DNA from: an uncultured Clostridia bacterium
GTDB lineage: Bacteria; Bacillota; Clostridia; Christensenellales; UBA1242
Assembly: GCA_934778205.1 (NCBI GenBank)
Contig: CAKVOD010000002.1
Location: 180,016 to 244,015 of the forward strand
Length of the DNA stretch: 64,000 nucleotides
Direction: 5' to 3'
Made by a program: the position numbers and the translations under genes. Below the pieces are notes generated by a model. That model did no database searches. It saw nothing but the letters and a program-made list of their open reading frames with translations, and was not told where the DNA came from. Positions 45,936 through 54,660 of this stretch are shown here, piece by piece. Numbering within the stretch: the stretch's first letter is position 1; each line of letters opens with the position of its first letter.

Positions 45936-46901
45936 TTTATAAATTATATTCATAATCAAACTATAAATTGCATTTATATCAGGAGCGTGCCCCGCTTTGA
46001 TTTCATAATCTGTTTCAAGAACAGCACTAATTGAATTCATTAGTTCTACCTTTTTTAGTTTGTTAGTTTCTCTGACCATCATACTAATTGGATACTGTCC
46101 AATTTTGAAAGCTGAAACGCAAAGGTCAACATCGTTTTTTGTTGCTTGCAAGTAAAAATACCTACGCATAAAGTTTGCAAGAGCACCCAAAATGTATTGC
46201 GTATTCCCTTTCACACGCAACATATATTCATAAAGTTTAATGGCTGTGCTGGTATCTTTTGCAATTATAGCATTCGCAATTCGATACATTTCATAGTCCA
46301 TAGTTTTTGCAACATTGACTTCGACATCTTCGGGTCTTATCACTGATTCAGTGCAATAAGACGCTAGTTTTTGGACTTCGCTTGTAATTTTCGATAGGTC
46401 AAGTCCACAGTACTCAATCAAGTTGTTGAGTGCATTCGTTGTAATTTGTTTCCCATTTTCGGCACACATTGATGCAACAATTTTTGAGAGCGTTGCATTG
46501 TCAAGGTAATTGCAATCAATGCTCGTTGCATATGCGTCGCACTTTTTCAAAAATTCATTCTTTTCTTCAGCAACAAATACAAGAACTGTTGTTGCAACCG
46601 GCTTTTTCAAATATTCAATTATTCTATTTTTTTCCCCGTCGTTCATTTTTGAAAAACATTCTTTCACAAATATAACACGACGCTTACTCATAAATGGTAG
46701 CGTTTGAGCAATTTCCAACATTTGCTGAACATTAATATTTTCGTCATTGTAGACAGTTTCATTCATTTCTTTAAAATCATCAATGCAGTTTGAATTTATC
46801 AAATTCATACTTTTTGATTGCAAAAACCTGTCACTGCCAAATATAATGTAAGCGTTGTTTATTTTTGTTCTCAATGTCTTTTTTAGTTCTACAAATTTCA
46901 T
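45930..46901 (-). CDS. holA: DNA polymerase III delta subunit
   Basis: 323 residues matching the HolA/YqeN family: NNAYIIFGSDRFLQ at the start (degenerate P-loop region), RRVIFVKEC, LLEYCGxDLS-like LIEYCGLDLSKI, and a helical C-terminal lid. Delta opens the sliding clamp in the clamp loader. It follows comEC, as in B. subtilis. Confidence 0.9.
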   Translation of the reverse strand: MKFVELKKTLRTKINNAYIIFGSDRFLQSKSMNLINSNCIDDFKEMNETVYNDENINVQQMLEIAQTLPFMSKRRVIFVKECFSKMNDGEKNRIIEYLKKPVATTVLVFVAEEKNEFLKKCDAYATSIDCNYLDNATLSKIVASMCAENGKQITTNALNNLIEYCGLDLSKITSEVQKLASYCTESVIRPEDVEVNVAKTMDYEMYRIANAIIAKDTSTAIKLYEYMLRVKGNTQYILGALANFMRRYFYLQATKNDVDLCVSAFKIGQYPISMMVRETNKLKKVELMNSISAVLETDYEIKAGHAPDINAIYSLIMNIIYKL

Positions 46902-47010
46902 TTTTTGCCCTTTTGTTTATTATAACACAATGTACGCGCCAAAAGCAAGTGGTGTTTTACTTAATTTAGCGTGATTTTATAATTTTGATTGGACTTGTTT
47001 TTCTACTTTC

Positions 47011-49158
47011 TCATATAGTGGCATTTAGTCGTTTATAATTTAGCAAAAACTTTGAATAAGAATCATCGTTGTAATACAAGTATGCGTTATTATTCAAAAT
47101 ATTGCGTGCGTACAATAAGTCAAGTTCACTAAGATTATCAGGTAAAGCTACGATTGAAAAATCACCTAAATCTAGAACCGTCATCAAATAGTTGTTGCCG
47201 TGATAGAGTTTTGACAACGTCGCACCATTATAACTAATTCCGTCAGCACTCATAGTAGCAACACCATCGGGTGGTTTGTTTTTCATCGAATCATAGGCAT
47301 ACTCAACCGATTTATCAACGACAATTTGCTTGATTGTCAGTTTGCTTTGCAAAAACTCAATTGCTGAACGTGTATCATAAGGGTCAGTAGAATCATAAAC
47401 TATGACTGCATTCAATGTATTAATGCGCTTACGTTGGATTGCTTCAACATAATTTTCAGCGCTGTTTCGCCCTGCCACTCCAAACAAAATCTTTTCATTG
47501 CAAGAGGTCGTAACGATATAGCATCCGTCAGTTAGTTCAGTTAGCGTGTCTTTTTTGTATGTTTTTGGAACATTTGACAGCACCAACATTGCTATTATAC
47601 AAGTTGTCAACAAAATACTCAAACCAAAACGATAGTAGTGATGAATAAAAACGAACGAGGATATGATGACCATTGCGACATAGTAAAGCACGGTCAGCCA
47701 CCCCATCTCAAAGACGTAGACTGATGCAAGCGGAAGCCCGACAAACAAAGACGGAAACCAATATACAAATGACATCGGCACTGCTGAAAATTTGAGCGTG
47801 AATGCCATAAATGGAAATATGAGTACAACAAGCAGACTTGCAAACAACAAAATGTACGCAAGTGAAAATACTGGCACGACCACAATGTTTGCAAGAACTG
47901 AGTATATACTAAAACAGTTAAAGTATTCAGCCATAATTGGGTAAATGCCGATTTGCGATGAGATTGTCATTGCCATTCCTGTTGCAAGCCAATTTGGAAA
48001 CTTGCAATACTTTTTGAAAAATTTTGTCAGTGGTTCACAGAAGAAAACTATGCCAACTACACAAGCAAAACTCATCAAAAATCCTGCGTCCAGAATTGAC
48101 ATTGGCCAAATGAACAAAATCAAAATACAAGAAAACCCGAGCGATGATAATATATCGCCTTGACGTCCAATATTTTTTGCCGATAAGACAACAAGTCCCA
48201 TTATCGTTGCACGCACAACACTTGGTGTGTAATCGCAAAGATAGCAATAGAAAACCAGCACTGCGGTTATGATACAAAATTTTAAAAACCTTTTCCTTTT
48301 GATAAAACGCAAGCACATCAAAATAATTGATATGATAAAAACAACATTCATTCCACTGACTGCAACTATGTGCATTACGCCACTAATTTTGAAGGACGTA
48401 TTTGTCATATCGCTGAGATAATCGCTGTCACCAAATAAGACTGAGTATGACAGATATGCAATGTCTTGTGGCATTTGGTCGACTAAGTGGTCAAGCACCC
48501 TATTATGTACAACATCTGCAGGCGATTTTTTGCTATTTATGTAGTCAATTGAATTGCCTGAACCGATTGTTGCGGAGCCTACGTAGTGAATATCTTTTAC
48601 AAGTTCGTAAGTGCTAAGTTTTTCAACAGACTGATATTTTGAAGCAAATTTACTTGCCGAAAAACCGATTGTTTGCCCTTTTTGTATTTCGCCAGCTACT
48701 TCACCACGCATTTGCAAGCGAGTTTTACCTGAAAGTTTGCGTTGAGTTCCGTCAAATTCGATTTTCACGTTTTGTAACATAACGTAGGACACTGTCGAAT
48801 ATTCATCAACTGAAATAACCGTACCTACAACATAATATTGTGCGTCAGTGTCGAGTATATCCTCAAAACTACGCAGTTTTGCATCACATAGCAACCCGCC
48901 GATTACGTATGTCGCTAAAAGTAAAAGCCACAAGAATTTGTTTTTAGACATAAAGCTTGTAAAGCGTTTGCCAAATCCAACTTTCGCACCTAAAAATTCG
49001 GCAATAAATGCAAGCATTGTTGTTAAACACAACGTTAACATTATCACAATAAATGCCACAGAATTGTCGTCATAATACCCAGTTAAAACCAGCCCAGCAC
49101 CCGCACACATCGTTAGCGCGGAAAAAAGTAAGGGTCGGCGCGCAAAAATTCTTATCAT
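47011..49158 (-). CDS. comEC: ComEC/Rec2-type DNA uptake channel with degenerate hydrolase domain
   Basis: 715 residues. Two hydrophobic segments and an OB-like DUF4131 region (about 30-200), then the competence core (HIVAVSGMNVVFI near 255, PSVVRATIMG near 310) with about eight membrane segments, ending in a ~200-residue cytoplasmic domain. That domain aligns in place with the usual metallo-beta-lactamase domain but has no HxHxDH motif; the region reads VIVYDSTDPYDTRSA. The channel part looks intact, so DNA uptake may still work without this nuclease-like activity. Confidence 0.88.
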   Translation of the reverse strand: MIRIFARRPLLFSALTMCAGAGLVLTGYYDDNSVAFIVIMLTLCLTTMLAFIAEFLGAKVGFGKRFTSFMSKNKFLWLLLLATYVIGGLLCDAKLRSFEDILDTDAQYYVVGTVISVDEYSTVSYVMLQNVKIEFDGTQRKLSGKTRLQMRGEVAGEIQKGQTIGFSASKFASKYQSVEKLSTYELVKDIHYVGSATIGSGNSIDYINSKKSPADVVHNRVLDHLVDQMPQDIAYLSYSVLFGDSDYLSDMTNTSFKISGVMHIVAVSGMNVVFIISIILMCLRFIKRKRFLKFCIITAVLVFYCYLCDYTPSVVRATIMGLVVLSAKNIGRQGDILSSLGFSCILILFIWPMSILDAGFLMSFACVVGIVFFCEPLTKFFKKYCKFPNWLATGMAMTISSQIGIYPIMAEYFNCFSIYSVLANIVVVPVFSLAYILLFASLLVVLIFPFMAFTLKFSAVPMSFVYWFPSLFVGLPLASVYVFEMGWLTVLYYVAMVIISSFVFIHHYYRFGLSILLTTCIIAMLVLSNVPKTYKKDTLTELTDGCYIVTTSCNEKILFGVAGRNSAENYVEAIQRKRINTLNAVIVYDSTDPYDTRSAIEFLQSKLTIKQIVVDKSVEYAYDSMKNKPPDGVATMSADGISYNGATLSKLYHGNNYLMTVLDLGDFSIVALPDNLSELDLLYARNILNNNAYLYYNDDSYSKFLLNYKRLNATI

Positions 49159-49260
49159 TAGTTCCCTTTTTGTGTATTATACCACACGCATAGCAATTTT
49201 TCAAGTCAATTCAAGATAAAATCTTTACATCAAAATTTTATACAAATTAAAAAAATAATA

Positions 49261-49289
49261 TTGACATATAATAGTATTAATGATATAAT
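49261..49289 (+). promoter_or_regulatory. Promoter of the 49.3-51.5 kb operon
   Basis: TTGACA, 17-base spacer, TATAAT: full consensus, about 21 bases before the first ATG. Confidence 0.92.
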
Positions 49290-49310
49290 ATATCGTAAAT
49301 GAGGGGTTGT

Positions 49311-49979
49311 ATGAAAGAATTTATAAGCAAGTTGAATGGCTATGCTCAGGATAAACTTGATTTTGAAGTGCAACCGATTGATAGACTACCGAAATGTGAT
49401 GACAAATTGTCCTTTTTAACGACATCAAAAATTGTTTTGAGTCAAGTCGAAAATGATAGAAAGTGTATTTTTGAGCAAATTTTTTTGTTGACTAAATTTT
49501 ACGACGTTTCGGTCAATCGGGATAAAATTTCATTTGATGCAAATGTCAAAAAGTTTGCAAAACTCGTTGACAGTGGTACAGCGCAAGAAGCAAGAGTTTT
49601 AAAAGCATTGATGAATAATCAAGTCAGTTTATTGCTTAAAAATATTGACAACTACGCAAAGCACGAAATGAATGTTCGCAAAAACATCAGTTTGCACCTT
49701 AAAAATCGTGCGCACTGCTATTCGTTTTTGACTGCAGGCATACAAAAACACTGCATCAAAGGCAAAACTTTAGAGAATTTAGCGCAAAGCGTTTCCACAT
49801 GTGAAGATTTTAATAAACAAAACTTGCCAAACTTTTATTACTGCAAAAAAGATTTGATAAACGAAATCAAATACATAAACAATTTTTCTGCCGATTTCAT
49901 CAAAATCAACAATTCTATGATTGCTGATTGCATTTCAACAACAACCCACAACAAAATCAAAGGAGATTATTCATTATGA
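49311..49979 (+). CDS. Unknown helical protein, first gene of a strongly promoted pair
   Basis: 222 residues from MKEFISKLNG, chosen for GAGGGG 5 bases upstream. The protein is lysine- and asparagine-rich, apparently all-helical, with no membrane segment and scattered cysteines in the second half (RAHCYSF, KHCIKGK, STCEDF, YYCKKD). No family recognised. Its stop overlaps the next start (ATGA), so the two are translationally coupled. Confidence 0.75.
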   Translation: MKEFISKLNGYAQDKLDFEVQPIDRLPKCDDKLSFLTTSKIVLSQVENDRKCIFEQIFLLTKFYDVSVNRDKISFDANVKKFAKLVDSGTAQEARVLKALMNNQVSLLLKNIDNYAKHEMNVRKNISLHLKNRAHCYSFLTAGIQKHCIKGKTLENLAQSVSTCEDFNKQNLPNFYYCKKDLINEIKYINNFSADFIKINNSMIADCISTTTHNKIKGDYSL

Positions 49980-51502
49980 TATATGCACCGATTAAATACA
50001 AAAAAGTGAGCGGCCCTTCCTCACTTTACTTGCAATGTCTGTCTTACAGCATCGCTCCCGCAAGTGTAAAAACTGGATATGTTGCAAAAGAAAATAATGT
50101 CAACAAAAAAGATGAAGCGTTTTCATTCAAAGCTAAAAAAAGCGAAATAAAACCTATTTGCAAACAATCTGCACGCGAAAAAATTAAAGATTTAGGCACA
50201 ACTTTTTCACAAAAGTTTGATGCTCTTTTTGGCGAAAAATTAAATGCAACAAAAGAAAAGGCACGCGCAGTTTTAGGTAAAGATTTGAGCGACGATAAAT
50301 TGCATAAGCCTGAAAAAGAAGGTTCATATACTAAAAAATTTAAAGCAAAGTTTGAAGATTTCTTTAGTGGCGACAAAGAAATAGAAGAAGAAAAAAGCGA
50401 AAGTGCTTTTGCAAAATTTAAAGCAAAAGTCAAAAATATGCTCAACAAAAATGATAGTAAAAATCAAACAAATGCAATGCCTGCAAGCGCTGTAGAAGAT
50501 ATGGAAACAGATTTTGTTGAGATAGATGAAACTTTAAAACAAATGGCACTGGGCGTTCTGCCTACTCGTTATGATAACGTAAAGCCTGACAAAACACTTG
50601 CTGTAATTGCCCAAAATATTCAAGAAGAACAAGCGAAAAAAGAATTTGAAGAAATTGACGAAACACTTGTCGCAATGTCAAAATCTGCAAAGAAAGAAAA
50701 ATCACTTGAAATTAAGGAAGCCATAAGATTGGCAAATGAAGGCGAAGTTAAACCTAATGTTGATTCACAAACAACAAGCGAAGTTGAAGATGATAATGTA
50801 GCGGAAGTGACTCCTGCTAGCGTGCTAGATGACGTTGTCAATATTAGCGAAAGCAATTCGGAGCAAAATCAAGCAAAAACAAAAGATACGCTCACACAAA
50901 AACTTGGTCGCACAGTATCAAAAATTAAAGACTTTTTCGCCCTTAACAGCAAAAACGATGCAGTAGAAGAAGTGCAAAAAACAGCTGAAAAAACTAACGC
51001 TGAAAGCATTGACAAAAATAAAGAACATATGCACGCCGATACCCCTGCAAGTAAGATTGAAACTAATGTAGAAACTCAAGAAAATGATGCTATTAAGATT
51101 AAAGAAAATGAAGCAAAAACAGACAATTCTACTGAAAAAACCTCAAAAATAATACGTCAAGTTGCTTGCAAAACTGAGGACAAAACGACATACAAACGCA
51201 AAAGTTATTACGCACTCAAAGTCGAGAATGCGAAAAAACACCTTATCAATGCGGGCGTACACATCAAGTGCATCGCAAAAAGATTTATTTATTTCTTTAA
51301 AGACAAATTCACTGCACCTGAATTTGTTGAATATGAAGATAAAGACGACTATAGAAAATATGGTATGAAAGAAACGAGAATCGCAACATATCCTGAAAAT
51401 GCAACCCCTGCTGAAACAACAACAACTGCGGTTAAGTCTTCTGCACAAACTAACAAAAAAACATTTAGAACAACAACTTTAGACAATTTCTTTGATTTAT
51501 AA
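49976..51502 (+). CDS. Unknown long charged protein with repeated amphipathic helices
   Basis: 508 residues, mostly low-complexity Lys/Glu/Ala/Asp/Thr sequence predicted to be disordered. Embedded in it are five related short amphipathic segments: FSQKFDALFGEKL, KKFKAKFEDFFSGDK, FAKFKAKVKNMLNK, KLGRTVSKIKDFFAL and FIYFFKDKFTAPE, plus a duplicated EIDETL-x2-M unit near 180 and 228. Such helices could touch membrane or bind a partner repeatedly. A strong terminator follows. No family recognised; AAAGGAG lies 11 bases before this ATG. Confidence 0.75.
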   Translation: MIYAPIKYKKVSGPSSLYLQCLSYSIAPASVKTGYVAKENNVNKKDEAFSFKAKKSEIKPICKQSAREKIKDLGTTFSQKFDALFGEKLNATKEKARAVLGKDLSDDKLHKPEKEGSYTKKFKAKFEDFFSGDKEIEEEKSESAFAKFKAKVKNMLNKNDSKNQTNAMPASAVEDMETDFVEIDETLKQMALGVLPTRYDNVKPDKTLAVIAQNIQEEQAKKEFEEIDETLVAMSKSAKKEKSLEIKEAIRLANEGEVKPNVDSQTTSEVEDDNVAEVTPASVLDDVVNISESNSEQNQAKTKDTLTQKLGRTVSKIKDFFALNSKNDAVEEVQKTAEKTNAESIDKNKEHMHADTPASKIETNVETQENDAIKIKENEAKTDNSTEKTSKIIRQVACKTEDKTTYKRKSYYALKVENAKKHLINAGVHIKCIAKRFIYFFKDKFTAPEFVEYEDKDDYRKYGMKETRIATYPENATPAETTTTAVKSSAQTNKKTFRTTTLDNFFDL

Positions 51503-51518
51503 ATAATGTTATAACAAC

Positions 51519-51557
51519 AAAAGCACGATGATTCCAGAGCCATCGTGCTTTTCGTTT
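51519..51557 (+). terminator. Terminator of the unknown gene pair
   Basis: AAAGCACGATG and CATCGTGCTTT around a 10-base loop, then T-rich sequence. Confidence 0.9.
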
Positions 51558-51592
51558 TTATTGTTTAGTATTTCAATTTTGATTTGTAAAAT

Positions 51593-51850
51593 TTACTTAT
51601 CTTCGTCAGATTCTACTACTTCAACATTAGGTTCAGTACTTGTTATTTTATTTTCCTGAGCCTTTAATTCCGCAAATTCTTTGTTTAAAATCTCAATTTT
51701 ACCCTTTGCGTTATTTAGCATATTATAGCATTCTTTGCAATCTTTCATTGCTTTGTCATAAAGTTCAATGCTTTCATCTAAACCGATGCTCCCGCTTTCA
51801 ATTTTTTTTGTAATATCTTCTATGTTTTTTATCAATTCTTCAAATTTCAT
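51593..51850 (-). CDS. xseB: Exodeoxyribonuclease VII small subunit
   Basis: 85 residues from MKFEELIKNIEDITKKIESG, with the family pattern SIGLDESIELYDKAMKD and an acidic tail. AGGAG lies 9 bases before this ATG; a longer frame overlaps xseA and lacks support. Several XseB copies coat one XseA. Confidence 0.93.
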   Translation of the reverse strand: MKFEELIKNIEDITKKIESGSIGLDESIELYDKAMKDCKECYNMLNNAKGKIEILNKEFAELKAQENKITSTEPNVEVVESDEDK

Positions 51851-51851
51851 A

Positions 51852-53054
51852 TTAGTCTCTCCTACTAATTTCATTAATTCCCGCCATGGCAAACCCGTCA
51901 TTTAGTTGAATTTTTATGTCTTGCCCTATTTTTAGTTGTTCAACACTTTTCACGACCTGTGATTGTTCATCCACAAGCTGGGCAAAACCACGACGCATAA
52001 TTGTAAGCGGATTCGTTTTTTCGAGCGCTTGCGCTAATAGATTCAAGTTGTTTGTTTTGTTTACGAGTAATGCGCTTTCAAACCTATCTAATTGCTGTGA
52101 GCGCAGTTCAAGATTTTGCACTCCTCTTTCAATGTTATACGTAAGTTTAGTGTGAATTTTGTCCATAAGTAAGTTCAGGCGCAATTTTCCATCCGCATTT
52201 AAACGATTGACCGCAATGCTCATACGATTGATTAACTTTAGCACCTGTTCACGATATGCACTGACATTTGCAACAACTAATTCCGCACCCGCTGACGGCG
52301 TTGGCGCGCGCTTATCCGCCACAAAGTCAATTATTGTGAAATCGGTTTCGTGACCCACTGCTGAAACAATTGGCGTTTTGCATTCATAAACGACACGAGC
52401 GAGTTTCTCTGAGTTGAAGCAATCCAAATCTTCACTACTGCCACCGCCACGCGCAACAATGATTACGTCAAGGTTCATATCATCAAGGGCTTTGATTGCC
52501 TCTATGATTGTTTCATCTGCTCCAACGCCTTGCACGCGACATCCATAGACAAATAAGTTTACTGCTTGATTTCGCCTATACGACACGTTGCGAATATCTT
52601 GCAGTACCGCACCTTGCAAACTGGTTGCAACGCCTATATTTATTGCATTGTCAGGAACAACTTTCTTGTGCGACTCATCAAACAAGCCTTCTTTTTGCAA
52701 CTTTTCTTTCAATTGCAAAAATTTCAAGTACAATGCGCCTTTGCCATAAGCAAGCATTGAACGCACACTAAAGTTGAGTTTCCCGCCCTTGACGTAATAA
52801 TTGGGCGAACCTTTGACAATGACGCTTTCGCCAACTTTGGGTTCAAATGGCAACTTGTTTGCACCAAACATAACGCAATCAATCGTTGCATCCTCATCTT
52901 TCAATGAAAAATACGCAGTGTCGCCACGATATAACTTATATGCGGATATTTCACCAAAAATAGAAATGTTATGCAACATTTCTTCAGCGTCGAATATTCT
53001 TTTGATGTAATTTCCTAATTGTGAAACTGTTATGAAATTCTTTTCATCAGTCAT
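51852..53054 (-). CDS. xseA: Exodeoxyribonuclease VII large subunit
   Basis: 400 residues: N-terminal OB fold (ITVSQLGNYIKRIFDAEEML...VWGEIS-like IFGEISAYKL), catalytic domain with GATSLQGAV-like motif (GVATSLQGAVLQD), ARGGGSSEDLDCFN and VGHETDFTIIDFVADKRAPTPSAGAE, then a coiled tail. Degrades single-stranded DNA. Start set at MTDEKN by GGAG 6 bases upstream. folD, normally between nusB and xseA, is missing. Confidence 0.96.
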   Translation of the reverse strand: MTDEKNFITVSQLGNYIKRIFDAEEMLHNISIFGEISAYKLYRGDTAYFSLKDEDATIDCVMFGANKLPFEPKVGESVIVKGSPNYYVKGGKLNFSVRSMLAYGKGALYLKFLQLKEKLQKEGLFDESHKKVVPDNAINIGVATSLQGAVLQDIRNVSYRRNQAVNLFVYGCRVQGVGADETIIEAIKALDDMNLDVIIVARGGGSSEDLDCFNSEKLARVVYECKTPIVSAVGHETDFTIIDFVADKRAPTPSAGAELVVANVSAYREQVLKLINRMSIAVNRLNADGKLRLNLLMDKIHTKLTYNIERGVQNLELRSQQLDRFESALLVNKTNNLNLLAQALEKTNPLTIMRRGFAQLVDEQSQVVKSVEQLKIGQDIKIQLNDGFAMAGINEISRRD

Positions 53055-53454
53055 TATTTTCTCCAACTATTGACGCAATAACGCCGTTTATAAATTTTGA
53101 ACTCTTTTCAGTTGAATATTCTTTAGCAAGTTCCAGCGTTTCATTGATGATGACTTTTTGCGGAACTTCTTTTATTATTTTCATTTCTGCATAGCAAAGC
53201 AAGAGTAGGGCTTTGTCAACCTTGTATACTCTGCTCCACTCGTAATCTCTCAAATATCCTGCAAGATTTTGTGATACTTCAGCAATATTATCAAATACTG
53301 CATCAAACAATGTTTTTATAAACATTTTTTCTTCTTCACTGGGTTCTACCTCACAAACGAACGCTAGGTTTTGCCCATAATCAAAATGTTCTTCATTATC
53401 TAAGCGCGCGAAAATGAGTTTTAGCGCCACTGCTCTACATTCGTGTCTTGTCAT
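53047..53454 (-). CDS. nusB: Transcription antitermination factor NusB
   Basis: 135 residues, helical: MTRHECRAVALKLIFAR at the start, YKVDKALLLLCYAEM and INETLELAKEYSTEKSSKFINGVI near the end, as in NusB. It binds boxA RNA with S10 during rRNA transcription. Overlaps Asp23 by one base and xseA by 8. Confidence 0.94.
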   Translation of the reverse strand: MTRHECRAVALKLIFARLDNEEHFDYGQNLAFVCEVEPSEEEKMFIKTLFDAVFDNIAEVSQNLAGYLRDYEWSRVYKVDKALLLLCYAEMKIIKEVPQKVIINETLELAKEYSTEKSSKFINGVIASIVGENND

Positions 53455-53825
53455 TAGTCTCTCTCCAAATTTGAAAAGTCTACACCAACAATGTTGATGT
53501 TAACCGCCTTGATTTTAACGTTCATCATACTTTGGACGCTTGTTTTAATATTTTCTTGAATACGCCAAGCAATCTCTTTGACGTTTGCATCAGAGAAAAT
53601 GTTGATATATACATCAACAACAACTTCACCGCCAGCAAGCGATACTTTAACGCCGTTGTCGCGCTTCCCTTTTACAAGTTTGACAACAGGATTTCTCGAC
53701 GATTTAGCCATTGAAGCAACACCGCTAATCTCCTTTGTCGCAAGTTGGATGATTGAATTGATTATGTCCTTATTATACATAACTTTGCCTGCAGTTACTT
53801 CTTCAATATCATTATTATTTGTCAT
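53454..53825 (-). CDS. Asp23/Gls24 family envelope protein (second copy, YqhY-like)
   Basis: 123 residues. GKVMYNKDIINSIIQLATKEISGV at the start and NVKEIAWRIQENIKTSVQSMMNVKIKAVNINIVGV at the end match the family. Position directly before nusB corresponds to B. subtilis yqhY, which is linked to acetyl-CoA carboxylase control. AAAGGAG precedes the ATG. Confidence 0.9.
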   Translation of the reverse strand: MTNNNDIEEVTAGKVMYNKDIINSIIQLATKEISGVASMAKSSRNPVVKLVKGKRDNGVKVSLAGGEVVVDVYINIFSDANVKEIAWRIQENIKTSVQSMMNVKIKAVNINIVGVDFSNLERD

Positions 53826-54011
53826 AACGAACTCCTTTATTAATTAATTATAACACATTATATTATTTTTTTCAATCACTTTATTTAGTTAAATTTAATT
53901 TTATATTTTTTTTGCAAAACTACTTAAATTTTGTGCAAACAAATTTTCACTAAGCAAAAAACGAGTAAAACATATTAATGTAAAGATATTGTGCCTAAAA
54001 TGTGTCTAAAT

Positions 54012-54070
54012 ATAAAACAACCACAATACATAGCATAATAAAACATTTGGTACACTACATATTGTGGTTT
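54012..54070 (-). terminator. Probable terminator of tRNA-Leu(CAA)
   Basis: AACCACAATA pairs with TATTGTGGTT around a long loop, with T-rich sequence behind on the minus strand. Confidence 0.6.
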
Positions 54071-54080
54071 TTATTTGTGG

Positions 54081-54164
54081 TGCCGAAGGTGGGACTTGAA
54101 CCCACACGAGGTTGCCCTCGCAAGATTTTGAGTCTTGTGCGTCTGCCAATTCCGCCACTTCGGC
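54081..54164 (-). tRNA. tRNA-Leu (anticodon CAA)
   Basis: Acceptor GCCGAAG/CTTCGGC, anticodon loop CTCAAAA, variable arm present, CCA encoded at 54078-54080. Single-gene unit. Confidence 0.95.
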
Positions 54165-54174
54165 TTACTTCGGT

Positions 54175-54203
54175 ATTATATCACACAAAAACACAAAAAG
54201 CAA
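54175..54203 (-). promoter_or_regulatory. Promoter of tRNA-Leu(CAA)
   Basis: Minus strand TTGCTT, 17-base spacer, TATAAT, 10 bases before the tRNA. Confidence 0.75.
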
Positions 54204-54452
54204 GCATTTTTTGCAACTTTTTTTTGATTTTTTTAAATTGTTTCATTATATTTAATCAACAGCAATTGCCTTGCAAATTTTATTAAATATTGCAAAGCAA
54301 TTTTATTCCTTCTACTCGCTCACACAGTTATATTATATTATTGTTGTTTGGCAAAATCGTTAATTCTCAACTCAAATTCCACTATGGAATTTACTTTGAG
54401 AATTCATTTCAGCAAAAATTATTTAAAAATAAAAAAAGATTGTTCAAAACAA
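54204..54452. other. AT-rich gap between two divergent tRNA genes
   Basis: About 250 bases of AT-rich sequence with no supported gene. Short unremarkable inverted pieces only. This is the last chromosomal intergenic region before the integrative element. Confidence 0.5.
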
Positions 54453-54481
54453 TTGCAAAATCTAAAAATATTTGATATACT
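54453..54481 (+). promoter_or_regulatory. Promoter of tRNA-Thr(CGT)
   Basis: TTGCAA, 17-base spacer, TATACT, 8 bases before the tRNA. Confidence 0.8.
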
Positions 54482-54489
54482 AATAATAC

Positions 54490-54562
54490 GCTAGTGTGGC
54501 TCAGTTGGTAGAGCAATTGATTCGTAATCAATAGATCGCGGGTTCGAGTCCCGCCACTAGCC
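54490..54562 (+). tRNA. tRNA-Thr (anticodon CGT)
   Basis: Acceptor GCTAGTG/CACTAGC, anticodon loop TTCGTAA, T loop TTCGAGT; CCA follows at 54563-54565. The recombinase gene points at its 3' end, so this tRNA is the likely attachment site; it remains intact. Confidence 0.95.
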
Positions 54563-54565
54563 CCA
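54541..54565 (+). other. Candidate attachment site core (left end of the element)
   Basis: The T arm and 3' acceptor strand of tRNA-Thr plus CCA. Integrases next to a tRNA 3' end commonly use this part as att core. A direct copy should exist at the far end of the element, outside the window; none was seen inside. Confidence 0.6.
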
Positions 54566-54617
54566 TTATACAATATATTGTATATTCGTAAGCAATTGTA
54601 ACACTAAATATGGTGTA

Positions 54618-54655
54618 GGTAGACGATTAAAATGTCGTTTACCTATTTTTTTTTG
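54618..54655 (+). terminator. Terminator behind tRNA-Thr
   Basis: GGTAGACGA pairs with TCGTTTACC (one G-T) and runs into T9. It separates tRNA transcription from the element. Confidence 0.8.
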
Positions 54656-54660
54656 TAAAA

